Assembly (NCBI GenBank): GCA_002314435.1
Contig: DCFV01000099.1
Location: forward strand, 2,484 to 23,581
Origin: Acidobacteriaceae bacterium UBA1795
GTDB taxonomy: Bacteria; Acidobacteriota; Terriglobia; Terriglobales; Acidobacteriaceae
Length of the DNA: 21,098 nucleotides
Reading direction: 5' to 3'
The notes beneath the pieces were generated by a model, which saw nothing but the letters and a program-made list of their open reading frames with translations, did not search any database and had not been told where the DNA came from. The position numbers and the translations under genes were made by a program. Shown one piece after another: positions 6,734-14,917 of this stretch. Position 1 is the first letter of the stretch. Each line of letters starts with the position of its first letter.

Positions 6734-7117
6734 TCAGGCCACGCGTATGAGAGGCAATACGCGTTCTTTCACCTGTTCCGCAGTAAAGGGCTTGCGGATA
6801 TAACCCTGCGCTCCGGCCTGGATAGCCTGCTTAACATGCTCCTCGCTCGACTCAGTGGTGATCATGACCACCGGAACGCCGGGCGCCAAGTTCTGCAACC
6901 GGATCAGGCGCAGAAACTCCAGCCCGTCCATGGACGGCATATTGATGTCAGAAAGGATCAGATCGACCTGTATGGTTTTCAACACGTCCAAACCCTCGGT
7001 TCCGCTGCCGGCCTCCAGCACTACCAGCGGGTCCAGACCCGCCTGCCGCAGTGCGCGCTCTACGATTTTGCGCATCACCGAAGAATCATCCACGATCAGG
7101 GTTCGCACTTCACTCAT
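6734..7117 (-). CDS. cheY: CheY-type single-domain response regulator
   Basis: A 127-residue receiver domain with no output domain, the size of CheY, which when phosphorylated binds FliM/FliN and changes motor rotation. The start MSEVRTLIVDDSSVMRKIVE is typical. Key residues are present: acidic pair Asp10-Asp11, phosphoacceptor Asp57 in ILSDINMPSMDG, Thr87 in VVMITTESS, and Lys109 in GYIRKPF. The ATG at 7117 has GGAG seven bases upstream; an in-frame upstream start at 7168 would overlap the promoter described here. It is followed after 15 bases by cheX. No CheA or receptor gene lies in the window, so the kinase that phosphorylates it is unknown. A role in something other than chemotaxis cannot be excluded. 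Confidence 0.92.
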   Translation of the reverse strand: MSEVRTLIVDDSSVMRKIVERALRQAGLDPLVVLEAGSGTEGLDVLKTIQVDLILSDINMPSMDGLEFLRLIRLQNLAPGVPVVMITTESSEEHVKQAIQAGAQGYIRKPFTAEQVKERVLPLIRVA

Positions 7118-7148
7118 GCCTGAGCTCCTCTGCTCTTTGCTTTTGGAT

Positions 7149-7175
7149 GTATCGGCGCAGCGGCACAATTCTTCA
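7149..7175 (-). promoter_or_regulatory. Sigma-28 (FliA)-type promoter for cheY-cheX
   Basis: On the minus strand GCCGATAC (7149-7156) matches the sigma-28 -10 consensus GCCGATAA at seven of eight positions. Exactly eleven bases upstream is TGAAGAAT (7168-7175), matching TAAAGTTT at five of eight. The site lies in the 93-base gap between the MshEN-domain gene and cheY, at the right distance from the cheY ATG. Its likeness to the flgM site supports both. Confidence 0.55.
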
Positions 7176-7210
7176 GTCCGGCGGAGACAGTTCCTCGCAC
7201 TTCGCTTGGT

Positions 7211-8176
7211 TCAGAGACCGATCGAACAAACAACGTCACGAACCCAGCCTGAAGCCTGATGTGAACTTGAGGCTGTGGCACCACGCTCTGACATGCGAAG
7301 CCACAGGCAGTCGTGCACTCGAACAAAACGTGCAGCGCCAGGGCGGGCCTTCTCAAGCGAGCGCGCGAGGACGTGAGCCGCTGCCGACTGCGAAACGGCC
7401 TCGATCAGCTCGACTGGAGGGAACTGCGCCTCTAACAATCGACTGTGAGCCTGGTGAAACTGCGAACCGACCACGATGCCGCTTTCCACGCGCAGACCGG
7501 TCATGCGTTCGAGGGCCAGAGCCAACACCGGGTCCAAGGCTTCCTCGAAACCGAGGTAGAGCACTCGGCCAGCAGCTAAGCGCAACGGCAGCGCGCCGAA
7601 GGCATCCACAAACAGGCGCGGCATGATGTCGGTCATGGCGGCCGGGTCGTGGTGCTCGAGCGAGAGCACAGGACAACTCCATTGCAGTCCGAGTGCGCGA
7701 GTCACCTGTTCTTCAGTGACTGCGTGTTGGCCGATCAGCCATTGGCCAAGGCGTCCGGTGCCGGCAGCTTTTTGAGCCTCCAGCGCACGGCGCAACTGGG
7801 CATGTGTAATCGACCCCTGCTCGAGCATCAGCAGTCCAAGAGGCACGCGGTGCCGGTGGCTCACCCGAGCGACACCCATGCGACCGTCGAGCTCGCGGGC
7901 AACAGCCGCGGCGATGCGCGCCTCAGTGCAGGCTGGCGAACACGTCCAACCCTGCTCGAAGACAGGCGCGGAGCGGCTGCGCCACAGATGCAGCCAACCG
8001 GAACGACAGCCTGGATGGGCACATGTTTCAAACAGACCGGAACGCAGGCGCTCAACGGGCCCTGTTCGGGGTGACGGGCGGTCCAGTACGGGGGCGCCGA
8101 CAGAGCGCGGCGAGCTGTACATACCCGAAGGCGGACCAGGTGGGACAATCGCTGCTTTGCGATTTAAAAGAGGCAT
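7211..8176 (-). CDS. Zinc-ribbon and MshEN-like domain protein, putative cyclic-di-GMP receptor in the flagellar operon
   Basis: A 321-residue protein I cannot assign to a named flagellar family. Residues 1-45 are Pro/Arg-rich. A possible zinc ribbon follows, with Cys52, Cys57, Cys79 and Cys83 (C-x4-C and C-x3-C). Residues 112-165 resemble the MshEN domain found at the N-terminus of type II secretion and pilus ATPases. They form two 24-residue repeats, each with LG at positions 2-3 and a closing Gln (PLGLLMLEQG... and RLGQWLIGQH...), joined by KAAGTG. In characterised MshEN domains these repeats bind cyclic-di-GMP; the linker here is one residue longer than the usual five. A GspE-N-like alpha/beta region follows (about 170-265). 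There is no ATPase domain. The ATG at 8176 overlaps the fliN end by 13 bases, implying co-translation with a C-ring protein. Function in motility control is inferred. Confidence 0.72.
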   Translation of the reverse strand: MPLLNRKAAIVPPGPPSGMYSSPRSVGAPVLDRPSPRTGPVERLRSGLFETCAHPGCRSGWLHLWRSRSAPVFEQGWTCSPACTEARIAAAVARELDGRMGVARVSHRHRVPLGLLMLEQGSITHAQLRRALEAQKAAGTGRLGQWLIGQHAVTEEQVTRALGLQWSCPVLSLEHHDPAAMTDIMPRLFVDAFGALPLRLAAGRVLYLGFEEALDPVLALALERMTGLRVESGIVVGSQFHQAHSRLLEAQFPPVELIEAVSQSAAAHVLARSLEKARPGAARFVRVHDCLWLRMSERGATASSSHQASGWVRDVVCSIGL

Positions 8177-8934
8177 CGAATACTCTCCAGGCGCTTACGC
8201 GGCGCGGCTACCTCAGTGACGCGCAGGCCGAAGTTGCCGTTGACCAGCACCACCTCGCCCCGCGCCACAATCTTGTCTCCCACGATCAGGTCTACCGGGT
8301 CGGCTACGTGGCGGTCCAGTTCGACGACGTCACCGGGACCAAGCTCGAGGATTTCGCCAAGCGGCAGCTCGCGGCAGCCAAAGCGCAACGTGGCTTCCAG
8401 CTCCACGTCGAGCAAGAGTTCAACCCCGGAGCCGAAACCCTGCGTGGGCGCTGAGACGACCGGTGGCGCGTGTGTAGAAGCTTCCGGTGAAGCCAAGTGG
8501 GACGACCGAGACTCCGCCTTTATTGGGTGGGTTTCGTCGCGGACGAGGATCGTCCAGGATCCGGCGGCGGACTTCAGCTGAAAGGCGCGGGTGGCCTGGC
8601 TGGCGCCGTTGATCTCCTCAAAGCTCTCGACACGGCACTTGGCGGCGGTGGAGGCCAGCAGGTCTCCTGCAGCGGCTTCTGCAACCTCGCGAAGCAGCTC
8701 AGCCCAGCCTGCCCTCTGGTCCACCTCCTCGCCCAGAAAAGGTGTCTCCAACAGGCCGGGATCAAGCACCACGGAAAAGCGTCCTTCGCGGTCGCCGACT
8801 AAAGTGGCGACAAAGCCGAAAGCCCCGGTACCCATTGGCTTGGGTAATCCCTCGTTCAGCGACGGCTCACCAGCCAGGGCCTGCGAAAGAAGTGTCGTTG
8901 CCACGGCAATCCAGCTTTCCAGGTACTTGCTCAT
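8164..8934 (-). CDS. fliN: Flagellar motor switch protein FliN (long form)
   Basis: FliN forms the lower part of the C-ring and, with FliM, receives the CheY signal and docks export substrates. The 256-residue product has a C-terminal SpoA (surface presentation of antigens) domain at about 171-245: VELLLDVELEATLRFGCREL, then LGEILELGPGDVVELDRHVA and GEVVLVNGNFGLRVTEV. A Ser/Pro-rich linker (about 142-168) joins it to a longer N-terminal domain of unclear type, so it is larger than classical FliN (about 130 residues) and resembles the FliY-like layout. ATG 8934 overlaps the fliM stop by four bases and has GGGAGG upstream. An upstream in-frame extension to 9033 lies inside fliM and is rejected. 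The downstream gene overlaps its end by 13 bases. Confidence 0.88.
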   Translation of the reverse strand: MSKYLESWIAVATTLLSQALAGEPSLNEGLPKPMGTGAFGFVATLVGDREGRFSVVLDPGLLETPFLGEEVDQRAGWAELLREVAEAAAGDLLASTAAKCRVESFEEINGASQATRAFQLKSAAGSWTILVRDETHPIKAESRSSHLASPEASTHAPPVVSAPTQGFGSGVELLLDVELEATLRFGCRELPLGEILELGPGDVVELDRHVADPVDLIVGDKIVARGEVVLVNGNFGLRVTEVAAPRKRLESIRCLF

Positions 8935-9896
8935 GCACCAGCCTCCCGGGAGGGTCGCTCGAGACGGGCGGCGCGATGTGAACCCTGGCGAATCGGCTGT
9001 GCGTCGGCCAGATGCTGGCCACCTACACGCCACTCAGCCAGCCGGCCAGCGGATAGATTTAGATGCAGCACGGCGCCAGGCGACAGGTTCTCAACGGCAC
9101 TGGCAGCCAGCCGCACCGAAGGCAGTTGCAGTACACCACCGAACCGAATGCGACGCACCGCAGCATCCATACACTGCCGTGTGTCGGGCGCGTGGCGACG
9201 GCGACGGCCCCAGTCCTGGGTGAGTCGGCGGAGGATCGTGTTGGCTACAACGGCTGGAAAGGCCAGGTTGAGGAGGCCGGATCTGTGCGGCATACGGATC
9301 TCAAAGCTGAGGCAGAGTGTCTTCTCATTGACCGACATGATGCGTGCCACCTGTGTCTGCATCTGCCGCCGCTCGAAGTTGAAGCTGAGACCTACAGGCT
9401 GCCAGGCAGCAGTGAGCTCGCGACAGATGATCTCGGACACGGTGCCCAGGATCGACTCCTCTATATCGGTCAGCTCACGCTGCACGCCATCGCGGCCCTC
9501 GCCGCCGAGAAGCAGATCGACGATAGGCGGAACCAGAGCAAGGTCCAACTGCAGGACCGACAGGGCTCCAAGCGGCTCCAGACGCACCGATGAGACATAA
9601 CTGATCTCAGGAATGCGCATCAGAAAATCGTTGAAGACGATCTGTTCGGCCGAAACGAGGTTGACCTGAAAACGTGTCCGCAGCCACGCAGCCAGATTGT
9701 GGGTCAGGTTGCGCGCGAACAGGTCATTGAGCATGCTGATAGCGCGCAGCTGCTCGGTGGAAATCTGACCCGCTGATGCGTAGCTGTAGGGCAATACGCG
9801 GGCGCGCGCCTCAGGCGCCAGCCCCTGGTCAGCAACCGGCGTGCGCGCCGCCTGGAACAGGGCGTCGATCTCATCCTGTTTGAGCATCTTTTCCAT
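8931..9896 (-). CDS. fliM: Flagellar motor switch protein FliM
   Basis: FliM is the C-ring protein that binds phosphorylated CheY. The 321-residue product begins MEKMLKQDEIDALFQAA, close to the conserved N-terminal EIDALL segment that binds CheY-P. The CheC-like middle domain has LRAISMLNDLFARNLTHNLA and the GG-x-G element in VDLLLGGEGRDG. The C-terminal SpoA domain runs from about residue 245: FGGVLQLPSVRLAASAVENL, then SPGAVLHLNL. The length is normal. The start ATG at 9896 overlaps the fliA stop by one base (TAATG), with GGAG ten bases upstream; ATG three codons later is an alternative. fliN overlaps its end. The last 25 residues are rich in Arg and less conserved. Confidence 0.93.
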   Translation of the reverse strand: MEKMLKQDEIDALFQAARTPVADQGLAPEARARVLPYSYASAGQISTEQLRAISMLNDLFARNLTHNLAAWLRTRFQVNLVSAEQIVFNDFLMRIPEISYVSSVRLEPLGALSVLQLDLALVPPIVDLLLGGEGRDGVQRELTDIEESILGTVSEIICRELTAAWQPVGLSFNFERRQMQTQVARIMSVNEKTLCLSFEIRMPHRSGLLNLAFPAVVANTILRRLTQDWGRRRRHAPDTRQCMDAAVRRIRFGGVLQLPSVRLAASAVENLSPGAVLHLNLSAGRLAEWRVGGQHLADAQPIRQGSHRAARLERPSREAGA

Positions 9897-10783
9897 TAGC
9901 GTTCACTCCTGCACTCGCTACCGGCAGCGGTCCGTCGCGGCGGCCGTGGCGCAGTCTTGAAGGCGCAGGCAGCAGCCAGCTCTTTGAGTGCGATACGCAG
10001 ATGCATCACCGCCGAGGCGTGAACCTGCGAAACCCGCGATTCAACCACGCCCAGCGCCAAACCGATCTCGCGCATCGTCATCTCCTCGAAGTAGTAGAGC
10101 GTCATCACCAAGCGTTCCCGCTCAGGCAGGCGGCCGATAGCGTCGGTCAGCCGTTCCTCGAGCTCCCCGCGCAGACAGCGGAACAAGGGGTCCTCGTCGG
10201 GACGGCCAGGCACGTAAGCCAGTTCCTCCTCACCCGAGTCTTCGTTGCGCTCCATGTGCAGCGTGCCGATCTCCAAGCCCCTCAGATCTCCCAACAGCTG
10301 CTGGTAGTCCTCGAGCGAAACACCCATCTCGGCGGCGATCTCGTTCTCGCCCGGCGGCCGGCTCAGGCGCGCGGTGAGCACGCGGATCGCCTCTTCTGCC
10401 GCGCGGCCCTTGCGCCGCAGCTCGCGCGGACTCCAGTCCAAGGTGCGCAGACTGTCCAGAATCGCTCCGCGGATACGAAACTGCGCATAGCTGCGGAATT
10501 GCACCTTCTTGGCCGGATCGAACTTGGCGAAAGCATCCATCAGCCCCACCACGCCCGCTGAGACAAGGTCCTCAATGTCCACGTGCTGGGGCAACCGCTC
10601 GTGAATGCGGCGGGCCAGAAATCGCACGATTGGCAGATGCTCGAGCAACATACGCTCCTGCTCTCCGCTCAGACGTGGCATCTCCACCGCCGCCGGTGGA
10701 TAGCCCGCTGCCCGGACACCTTCAACTCGCGCCGCAGCCAGCGGCACAACCGCCCCTGTCTCAGTTCCCATATATGCCCCCAT
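9896..10783 (-). CDS. fliA: Flagellar sigma factor FliA (sigma-28)
   Basis: FliA directs RNA polymerase to late flagellar promoters; FlgM, encoded in this window, should inhibit it. The 295-residue product has sigma region 2 (LPIVRFLARRIHERLPQHVD, then DLVSAGVVGLMDAFAKFDP and FRSYAQFRIRGAILDSLR), region 3 (RLSRPPGENEIAAEMGVSLE) and region 4 (LPERERLVMTLYYFEEMTMR, EIGLALGVVESRVSQVHASA). I chose ATG 10783 because a run of eight G lies just upstream at Shine-Dalgarno distance. A GTG at 10849, overlapping the flhA stop, lacks such a site but would be translationally coupled. Two FliA-type promoters in the window fit its specificity. It lies between flhA and fliM, so sigma-28 is made together with export and C-ring parts. 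Confidence 0.94.
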   Translation of the reverse strand: MGAYMGTETGAVVPLAAARVEGVRAAGYPPAAVEMPRLSGEQERMLLEHLPIVRFLARRIHERLPQHVDIEDLVSAGVVGLMDAFAKFDPAKKVQFRSYAQFRIRGAILDSLRTLDWSPRELRRKGRAAEEAIRVLTARLSRPPGENEIAAEMGVSLEDYQQLLGDLRGLEIGTLHMERNEDSGEEELAYVPGRPDEDPLFRCLRGELEERLTDAIGRLPERERLVMTLYYFEEMTMREIGLALGVVESRVSQVHASAVMHLRIALKELAAACAFKTAPRPPRRTAAGSECRSER

Positions 10784-10845
10784 ATCCAAGCCCCCCCCTT
10801 TGCTCCCCGTTCTGCAGCAAATACTTCCCGCATTACCCGCTTGGT

Positions 10846-12954
10846 TCACCGCACTGTGCCGACCGGACGGAGCCGGATTTCAGGCGGGATCTCGACTGCC
10901 GAGACAACTGCCAGGCGGGGCAATACCGGCCCCAGCCAGCGCTTGACGTGATAGCGGGCCGGACTTGGACAGAGAAGCACCGGGAGTGCCGCGGCAGTGG
11001 ACCCGCCGATGAGTTGCCTCAAAGAATCGGCGAGTCGACGCAGGACCGGGGTAGACGGCGCGGTACTGCTGCTCAGCAGCCGTTGGCTCGATTCCCCGGC
11101 TAGAGTGGCCAGAATCTCCTCTTCGAGACGCGGGTCCAGCAAGAGCACGGGCAGCTGCCCATCACCGTCGAGCAACGGCTGAACGAGTCTCCGACCTAGA
11201 GCCTGACGCGCGGCTTCAACAAGGACGACCAGACTTTTGTTTGTCGCCGCGGTCTCGAGCAGCGCCTCCAGGATTGTGCCGAGGTCGCGAATCGAAACAC
11301 GTTCGCGCAGCAACTGCTCAAGCACACGACCAACCTCGCCGAGGGTCAGAAACTTGGGCACCAACTCCTCGATCAACTTTGGGTGGCTCTCATTGAGTCC
11401 ATCCATCAGGCGTTTGGTTTCGGCACGCCCCAGCAGCTCACCCGCGTGGCAGCGGATCAGCTCGCCCAGGTGGGTGGTGATAACTGTGACCCCATCGACC
11501 ACCGAGTAGCCGGAAGCGATGGCTTGTTCCTCCAGCTGCGGGGCGATCCAGACGGCGGGCACGCCGAAGGCAGGCTCCCGTGCCTCGCGCCCCGCCAGGG
11601 GGCGGCGGTTGGTGTCGCCAGAGACGGCCAGCAACTGCGTACCCTCGGTCTGCCAGCGGCCGATCTCGATGCCGCGGAGGGAAAATAGATACTCACGCGG
11701 GCGCAAACGCAGGTTGTCGGAGATGTGCACGGGCGGCACGAGGAAACCGAGCTCGGCCGACAGATGGCGCCGCAAGGCACGCACCCGGCTGAGGAGTTGT
11801 CCGCCTTGCTTCTCGTCCACAAGCGGAATCAATTGGAAACCGATCTCGAGGGTGAGGTCCTCAAGGCGGAGGAGGCCCGCCATTTCGGAAGCCACACTGG
11901 CCGACTCGCCCTTCTTCTTCTCGCTGGATACAGTTTCAGCTGCTGCAGGGACGGTAGAAACGGCCGTCTCCACACGCCTGCCGCTCCAGAACAGCCCTCC
12001 GCCCACCAGCAGGAAAGCCAGCTTGGGTAAACCCGGGATCAGGCACATGGCCGCGGAGACCATGGCGGTCAGATAGAGCGTGGAGGGACGGGCCAGCAAC
12101 TGTTCGCGGATCTCGCCACCCAGCATGCCAGCCGAGTTGGCCCGGGTAAGCGTGATACCGCCGGCTACCGAAACCAGCAGCGAGGGAATCATCGTCACCA
12201 GACCATCGCCGACGGTAAGGATGGTGTAGGTGCGGACGGCCTCGCTGAGATCAATGCCCTGCTGCAGGGTGCCGATGAGCAGCCCGGCAATGATGTTGAT
12301 AGCGGTGATCAGGATAGTGGCAAGCGAATCGCGCTGGTTGAATCGCGCTGCGCCGTCCATTGCACCGTAAAATTCAGCTTCGCGAGCAATGGCCTGGCGG
12401 CGGCGGCGCGCCTCGGCCTCATCGATCAGGCCAGCGTTCATGTCGGCGTCAATGGCCATCTGCTTGCCGGGCAGAGCATCGAGGGTGAAGCGCGCGGTGA
12501 CCTCGGCGGTACGCACTGCGCCATGAGAAACCACCAGGAATTGAATCGCGATGAGCGCCAGAAACAGCACGAAGCCGACAACGTAATTGCCACCCACAAC
12601 GAACTGGCCAAAGGCCTCGATAACCTTGCCGGCGGCAGAGGTGCCCTCCGAGCCGTGAAGCAAGATGCGGCGACTGGAAGCGATATTGAGTGCCAGACGG
12701 AAGAGGGTCAGCAGCAGGAGCAGCGTTGGAAAGACACTGAGCTCGACAGCGCGACGGACCTGCACCGCAGAAAGAAACAAGATGACCGAAGCGGCCATGG
12801 AGAGCGCCAGCAGCAGGTCCAGCGCCGCTGCGGGCAGGGGCACCAGCATGACAAAGATGACGCTGATTGCGGCAAGTGGGAGGAGATATTCTCGCAGGCG
12901 GCTCAGGATAGAACGAGCCCCGTGGATCGGCATGGTCAAAGTTGCGGTGCTCAT
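10846..12954 (-). CDS. flhA: Flagellar type III export gate protein FlhA
   Basis: FlhA is the large gate subunit of the flagellar export apparatus. The 702-residue product has the family length. Its first 320 residues hold several membrane segments (for example YLLPLAAISVIFVMLVPLPA and FLALIAIQFLVVS). They are interrupted by the FHIPEP signature ARFTLDALPGKQMAIDADMN at about residues 144-163. A charged linker (about 335-365) leads to the cytoplasmic domain, with VPPVHISDNLRLRPREYLFS and EELVPKFLTLGEVGRVLEQL. ATG 12954 overlaps the flhB stop by four bases and has GAGG upstream. The open frame extends to 13215, but that stretch is inside flhB and shows no protein features. No flhF or flhG follows; fliA does. 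Confidence 0.95.
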   Translation of the reverse strand: MSTATLTMPIHGARSILSRLREYLLPLAAISVIFVMLVPLPAAALDLLLALSMAASVILFLSAVQVRRAVELSVFPTLLLLLTLFRLALNIASSRRILLHGSEGTSAAGKVIEAFGQFVVGGNYVVGFVLFLALIAIQFLVVSHGAVRTAEVTARFTLDALPGKQMAIDADMNAGLIDEAEARRRRQAIAREAEFYGAMDGAARFNQRDSLATILITAINIIAGLLIGTLQQGIDLSEAVRTYTILTVGDGLVTMIPSLLVSVAGGITLTRANSAGMLGGEIREQLLARPSTLYLTAMVSAAMCLIPGLPKLAFLLVGGGLFWSGRRVETAVSTVPAAAETVSSEKKKGESASVASEMAGLLRLEDLTLEIGFQLIPLVDEKQGGQLLSRVRALRRHLSAELGFLVPPVHISDNLRLRPREYLFSLRGIEIGRWQTEGTQLLAVSGDTNRRPLAGREAREPAFGVPAVWIAPQLEEQAIASGYSVVDGVTVITTHLGELIRCHAGELLGRAETKRLMDGLNESHPKLIEELVPKFLTLGEVGRVLEQLLRERVSIRDLGTILEALLETAATNKSLVVLVEAARQALGRRLVQPLLDGDGQLPVLLLDPRLEEEILATLAGESSQRLLSSSTAPSTPVLRRLADSLRQLIGGSTAAALPVLLCPSPARYHVKRWLGPVLPRLAVVSAVEIPPEIRLRPVGTVR

Positions 12955-14117
12955 CGTGGACCTCGCTCGAACGGCGGAATGATGACAGTTGGCAACGCTG
13001 GACGAATGGTGGCGCGGTGCCCTGCGTGAGCGCGGGCAGCAGCCTCGCGGGCACGACGCTCGCGCATCTCCTGCTCCACTTGTTGGCGGTAGAGATAGGC
13101 CAGGATGGAGGCCACGGCCGCGTAGAGTTCGACAGGAATGGACTGGCCCACCTCGACAGAACGGTAGAGCGAGCGCGCCAGAGGCGGATTCTCGATGATC
13201 TGAACACCGGCCCAACGCGCTTCGGACTTGATTTCCTCTGCCAAGAGGTTCCGCCCCTTTGCGAGCACGCGGGGCGCCTCCATGGCGGTGAAGTCGAAGC
13301 TGAGGGCTATGGCGTAATGGGTGGGATTGACCAGCACGACGGCGGCGCGCGCCACGTCAGCCTTCACCTTGCGGCGACGCATCTGCCGCTGCAGACCGCG
13401 GATGCGGCTGCGAATCTGCGGGCTGCCTTCAGTCTCCTTGTATTCTTCGCGCAGATCCTCGCGGCTCATCTTCAGGCGCGACTCCCGGCTGCGCCACTCG
13501 ACGACGTAGTCAATGGCCGCCCAGCCGAACAGCAGCCATGCTGCGGCGGCCAGCATGCCGTAGACATCGCGACCCAGAATCTCCAGACGAACGGTCGAAA
13601 AGGGTGGCAATTTAAGCTCGCGGCCAATGCGCTGTACGGCAAAGACAGCCAACACGGCGGTGGGGATCAGAGACTTGCCCAGCCGTGCGACGGAGCGCAA
13701 TGAGAACAGGTTCTTCACGTTACTCAGGGGGTTGATCCGGTCGAGACGAAAGCCGACGGCGCTCGGAACAAAGGTGATCCCGCCTGTCTGAGCGCTGGCA
13801 ACAACCAGAGCCGCAACGGCCACTGCGGACATCACCATCCCCACGGGAGCAAGGATTGCCAGCGACAACCCGCGAATTGCAGTCAGAGTCGACCCTATCT
13901 GTGCTGGTTCCCAGCGCGCGGGCGCACCCAACTCAAGAAAATCTGACAGACTCGATCGCCATGCCTCAGTAGCCCGCACTGCGGATAGCCCCAGTGTCAT
14001 CACCCCCGCCAACAAGCCGGCCGCCGCGGTCAGTTCGCGGCTGTGCAGTACGTCCCCATCGCGGCGTGCTTTCTGCCGCCTGTGCTGAGTAGCCTGTTCT
14101 GTGCGCTCACCGGACAT
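12951..14117 (-). CDS. flhB: Flagellar export apparatus switch protein FlhB
   Basis: FlhB sets substrate specificity of the export gate and switches by self-cleavage. The 388-residue product begins MSGERTEQATQHRRQKARRD, the usual basic start. Four membrane segments lie between about residues 30 and 210, with the conserved VGFRLDRINPLSNVKNLFSL (about 121-140). The autocleavage motif Asn264-Pro-Thr-His267 is intact in VVLVNPTHYAIALSFD. The cytoplasmic domain continues with KGRNLLAEEIKSEARWAGVQ and ENPPLARSLYRSVEVGQSIP. The C-terminal tail after about residue 345 is long and Arg/Ala-rich. GGGAGG precedes ATG 14117 by seven bases, and the fliR stop is three bases upstream. Confidence 0.95.
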   Translation of the reverse strand: MSGERTEQATQHRRQKARRDGDVLHSRELTAAAGLLAGVMTLGLSAVRATEAWRSSLSDFLELGAPARWEPAQIGSTLTAIRGLSLAILAPVGMVMSAVAVAALVVASAQTGGITFVPSAVGFRLDRINPLSNVKNLFSLRSVARLGKSLIPTAVLAVFAVQRIGRELKLPPFSTVRLEILGRDVYGMLAAAAWLLFGWAAIDYVVEWRSRESRLKMSREDLREEYKETEGSPQIRSRIRGLQRQMRRRKVKADVARAAVVLVNPTHYAIALSFDFTAMEAPRVLAKGRNLLAEEIKSEARWAGVQIIENPPLARSLYRSVEVGQSIPVELYAAVASILAYLYRQQVEQEMRERRAREAAARAHAGHRATIRPALPTVIIPPFERGPR

Positions 14118-14120
14118 CGC

Positions 14121-14891
14121 CTAACCTCCCACCGGGCGGCTGACCACGAGTCTCTCGGCCAGGTCAAGGAGACCGCTGAAGCGGGCCTCGATGAAGCGCG
14201 GCCACAGGGCCAGCGAGCCGATCAACAGGGCGTAGCCGGTCAGCGTCTTGAGCGGTACGGTGAGCGACATAACCGGCAGTTGTGGGCTGAGCTTTCCCAG
14301 CAGCGAGACGGCAATCTCGACTAGCAGCGTGGCGGCCAGCACAGGCGCGGCAAGTTCAAGCGCAGCCAGAAATATGCCGCTGGCGGCATGCACGATGCCC
14401 AAGGCCGTGGATTGCCGCAGGGTGCAGCCGCCCAAGGGTACGACGCGAAAACTGCGCACCAGCGAGGCCAGCAGGATGCGGTCCAGCCCGGCAGTGATGA
14501 CGACCAGCGTGCCCAGCAACTGAAAGAACTTGCCCATCAGCGGGGTCTGGATCTCCGAAGCCGGATCGAGCAGGTTGACCAGCGAAAAGCTGAACTGCAG
14601 TCCTACGATCTGGCCAGCAAAGAGCAGCATCTCGTTCAGCAAGGCGAGGGTGAGTCCATACACCAGGCCCACGGCCACCTCGCCCAGCAGCGCGGGACAG
14701 CTAAGCTCAGCTCGCGCCTGGGGCAGCCTGGCCACCAATGGCGCCAGCAGAAGCGACGTGGCCAGCACAAAGCCAGCCTTGACACGCGCAGGCAGCGCTG
14801 CTGAAGAAAAGAGCGGGGTGAACACCACCATTCCGCTCACCCGCACAAGGGCCAGAGTCATCGCGCTCAGAAATTGGGTCCAGTCTTGCAT
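14121..14891 (-). CDS. fliR: Flagellar export gate protein FliR
   Basis: FliR is a membrane subunit of the export gate core with FliP and FliQ. The 256-residue product starts MQDWTQFLSAMTLALVRVSG and has five to six hydrophobic segments, including LPARVKAGFVLATSLLLAPL and the family stretch GQIVGLQFSFSLVNLLDPAS. A second conserved part is LAAPVLAATLLVEIAVSLLG, then KLSPQLPVMSLTVPLKTLTG. ATG 14891 is the only credible start: an upstream start at 14987 lies inside fliQ, and the intervening sequence lacks hydrophobic character. The ribosome site is weak. The order fliP-fliQ-fliR-flhB-flhA is the standard export-gate order. Confidence 0.93.
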   Translation of the reverse strand: MQDWTQFLSAMTLALVRVSGMVVFTPLFSSAALPARVKAGFVLATSLLLAPLVARLPQARAELSCPALLGEVAVGLVYGLTLALLNEMLLFAGQIVGLQFSFSLVNLLDPASEIQTPLMGKFFQLLGTLVVITAGLDRILLASLVRSFRVVPLGGCTLRQSTALGIVHAASGIFLAALELAAPVLAATLLVEIAVSLLGKLSPQLPVMSLTVPLKTLTGYALLIGSLALWPRFIEARFSGLLDLAERLVVSRPVGG

Positions 14892-14917
14892 CGCGCTCGC
14901 TTTGTTCTCTCCGTCCT

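Noticed and set aside
12955..13215. 87-codon N-terminal extension of the flhA frame
   Set aside because: It lies inside flhB, is rich in Cys, His, Arg and Pro like a shifted frame, and the family start with a ribosome site is at 12954.
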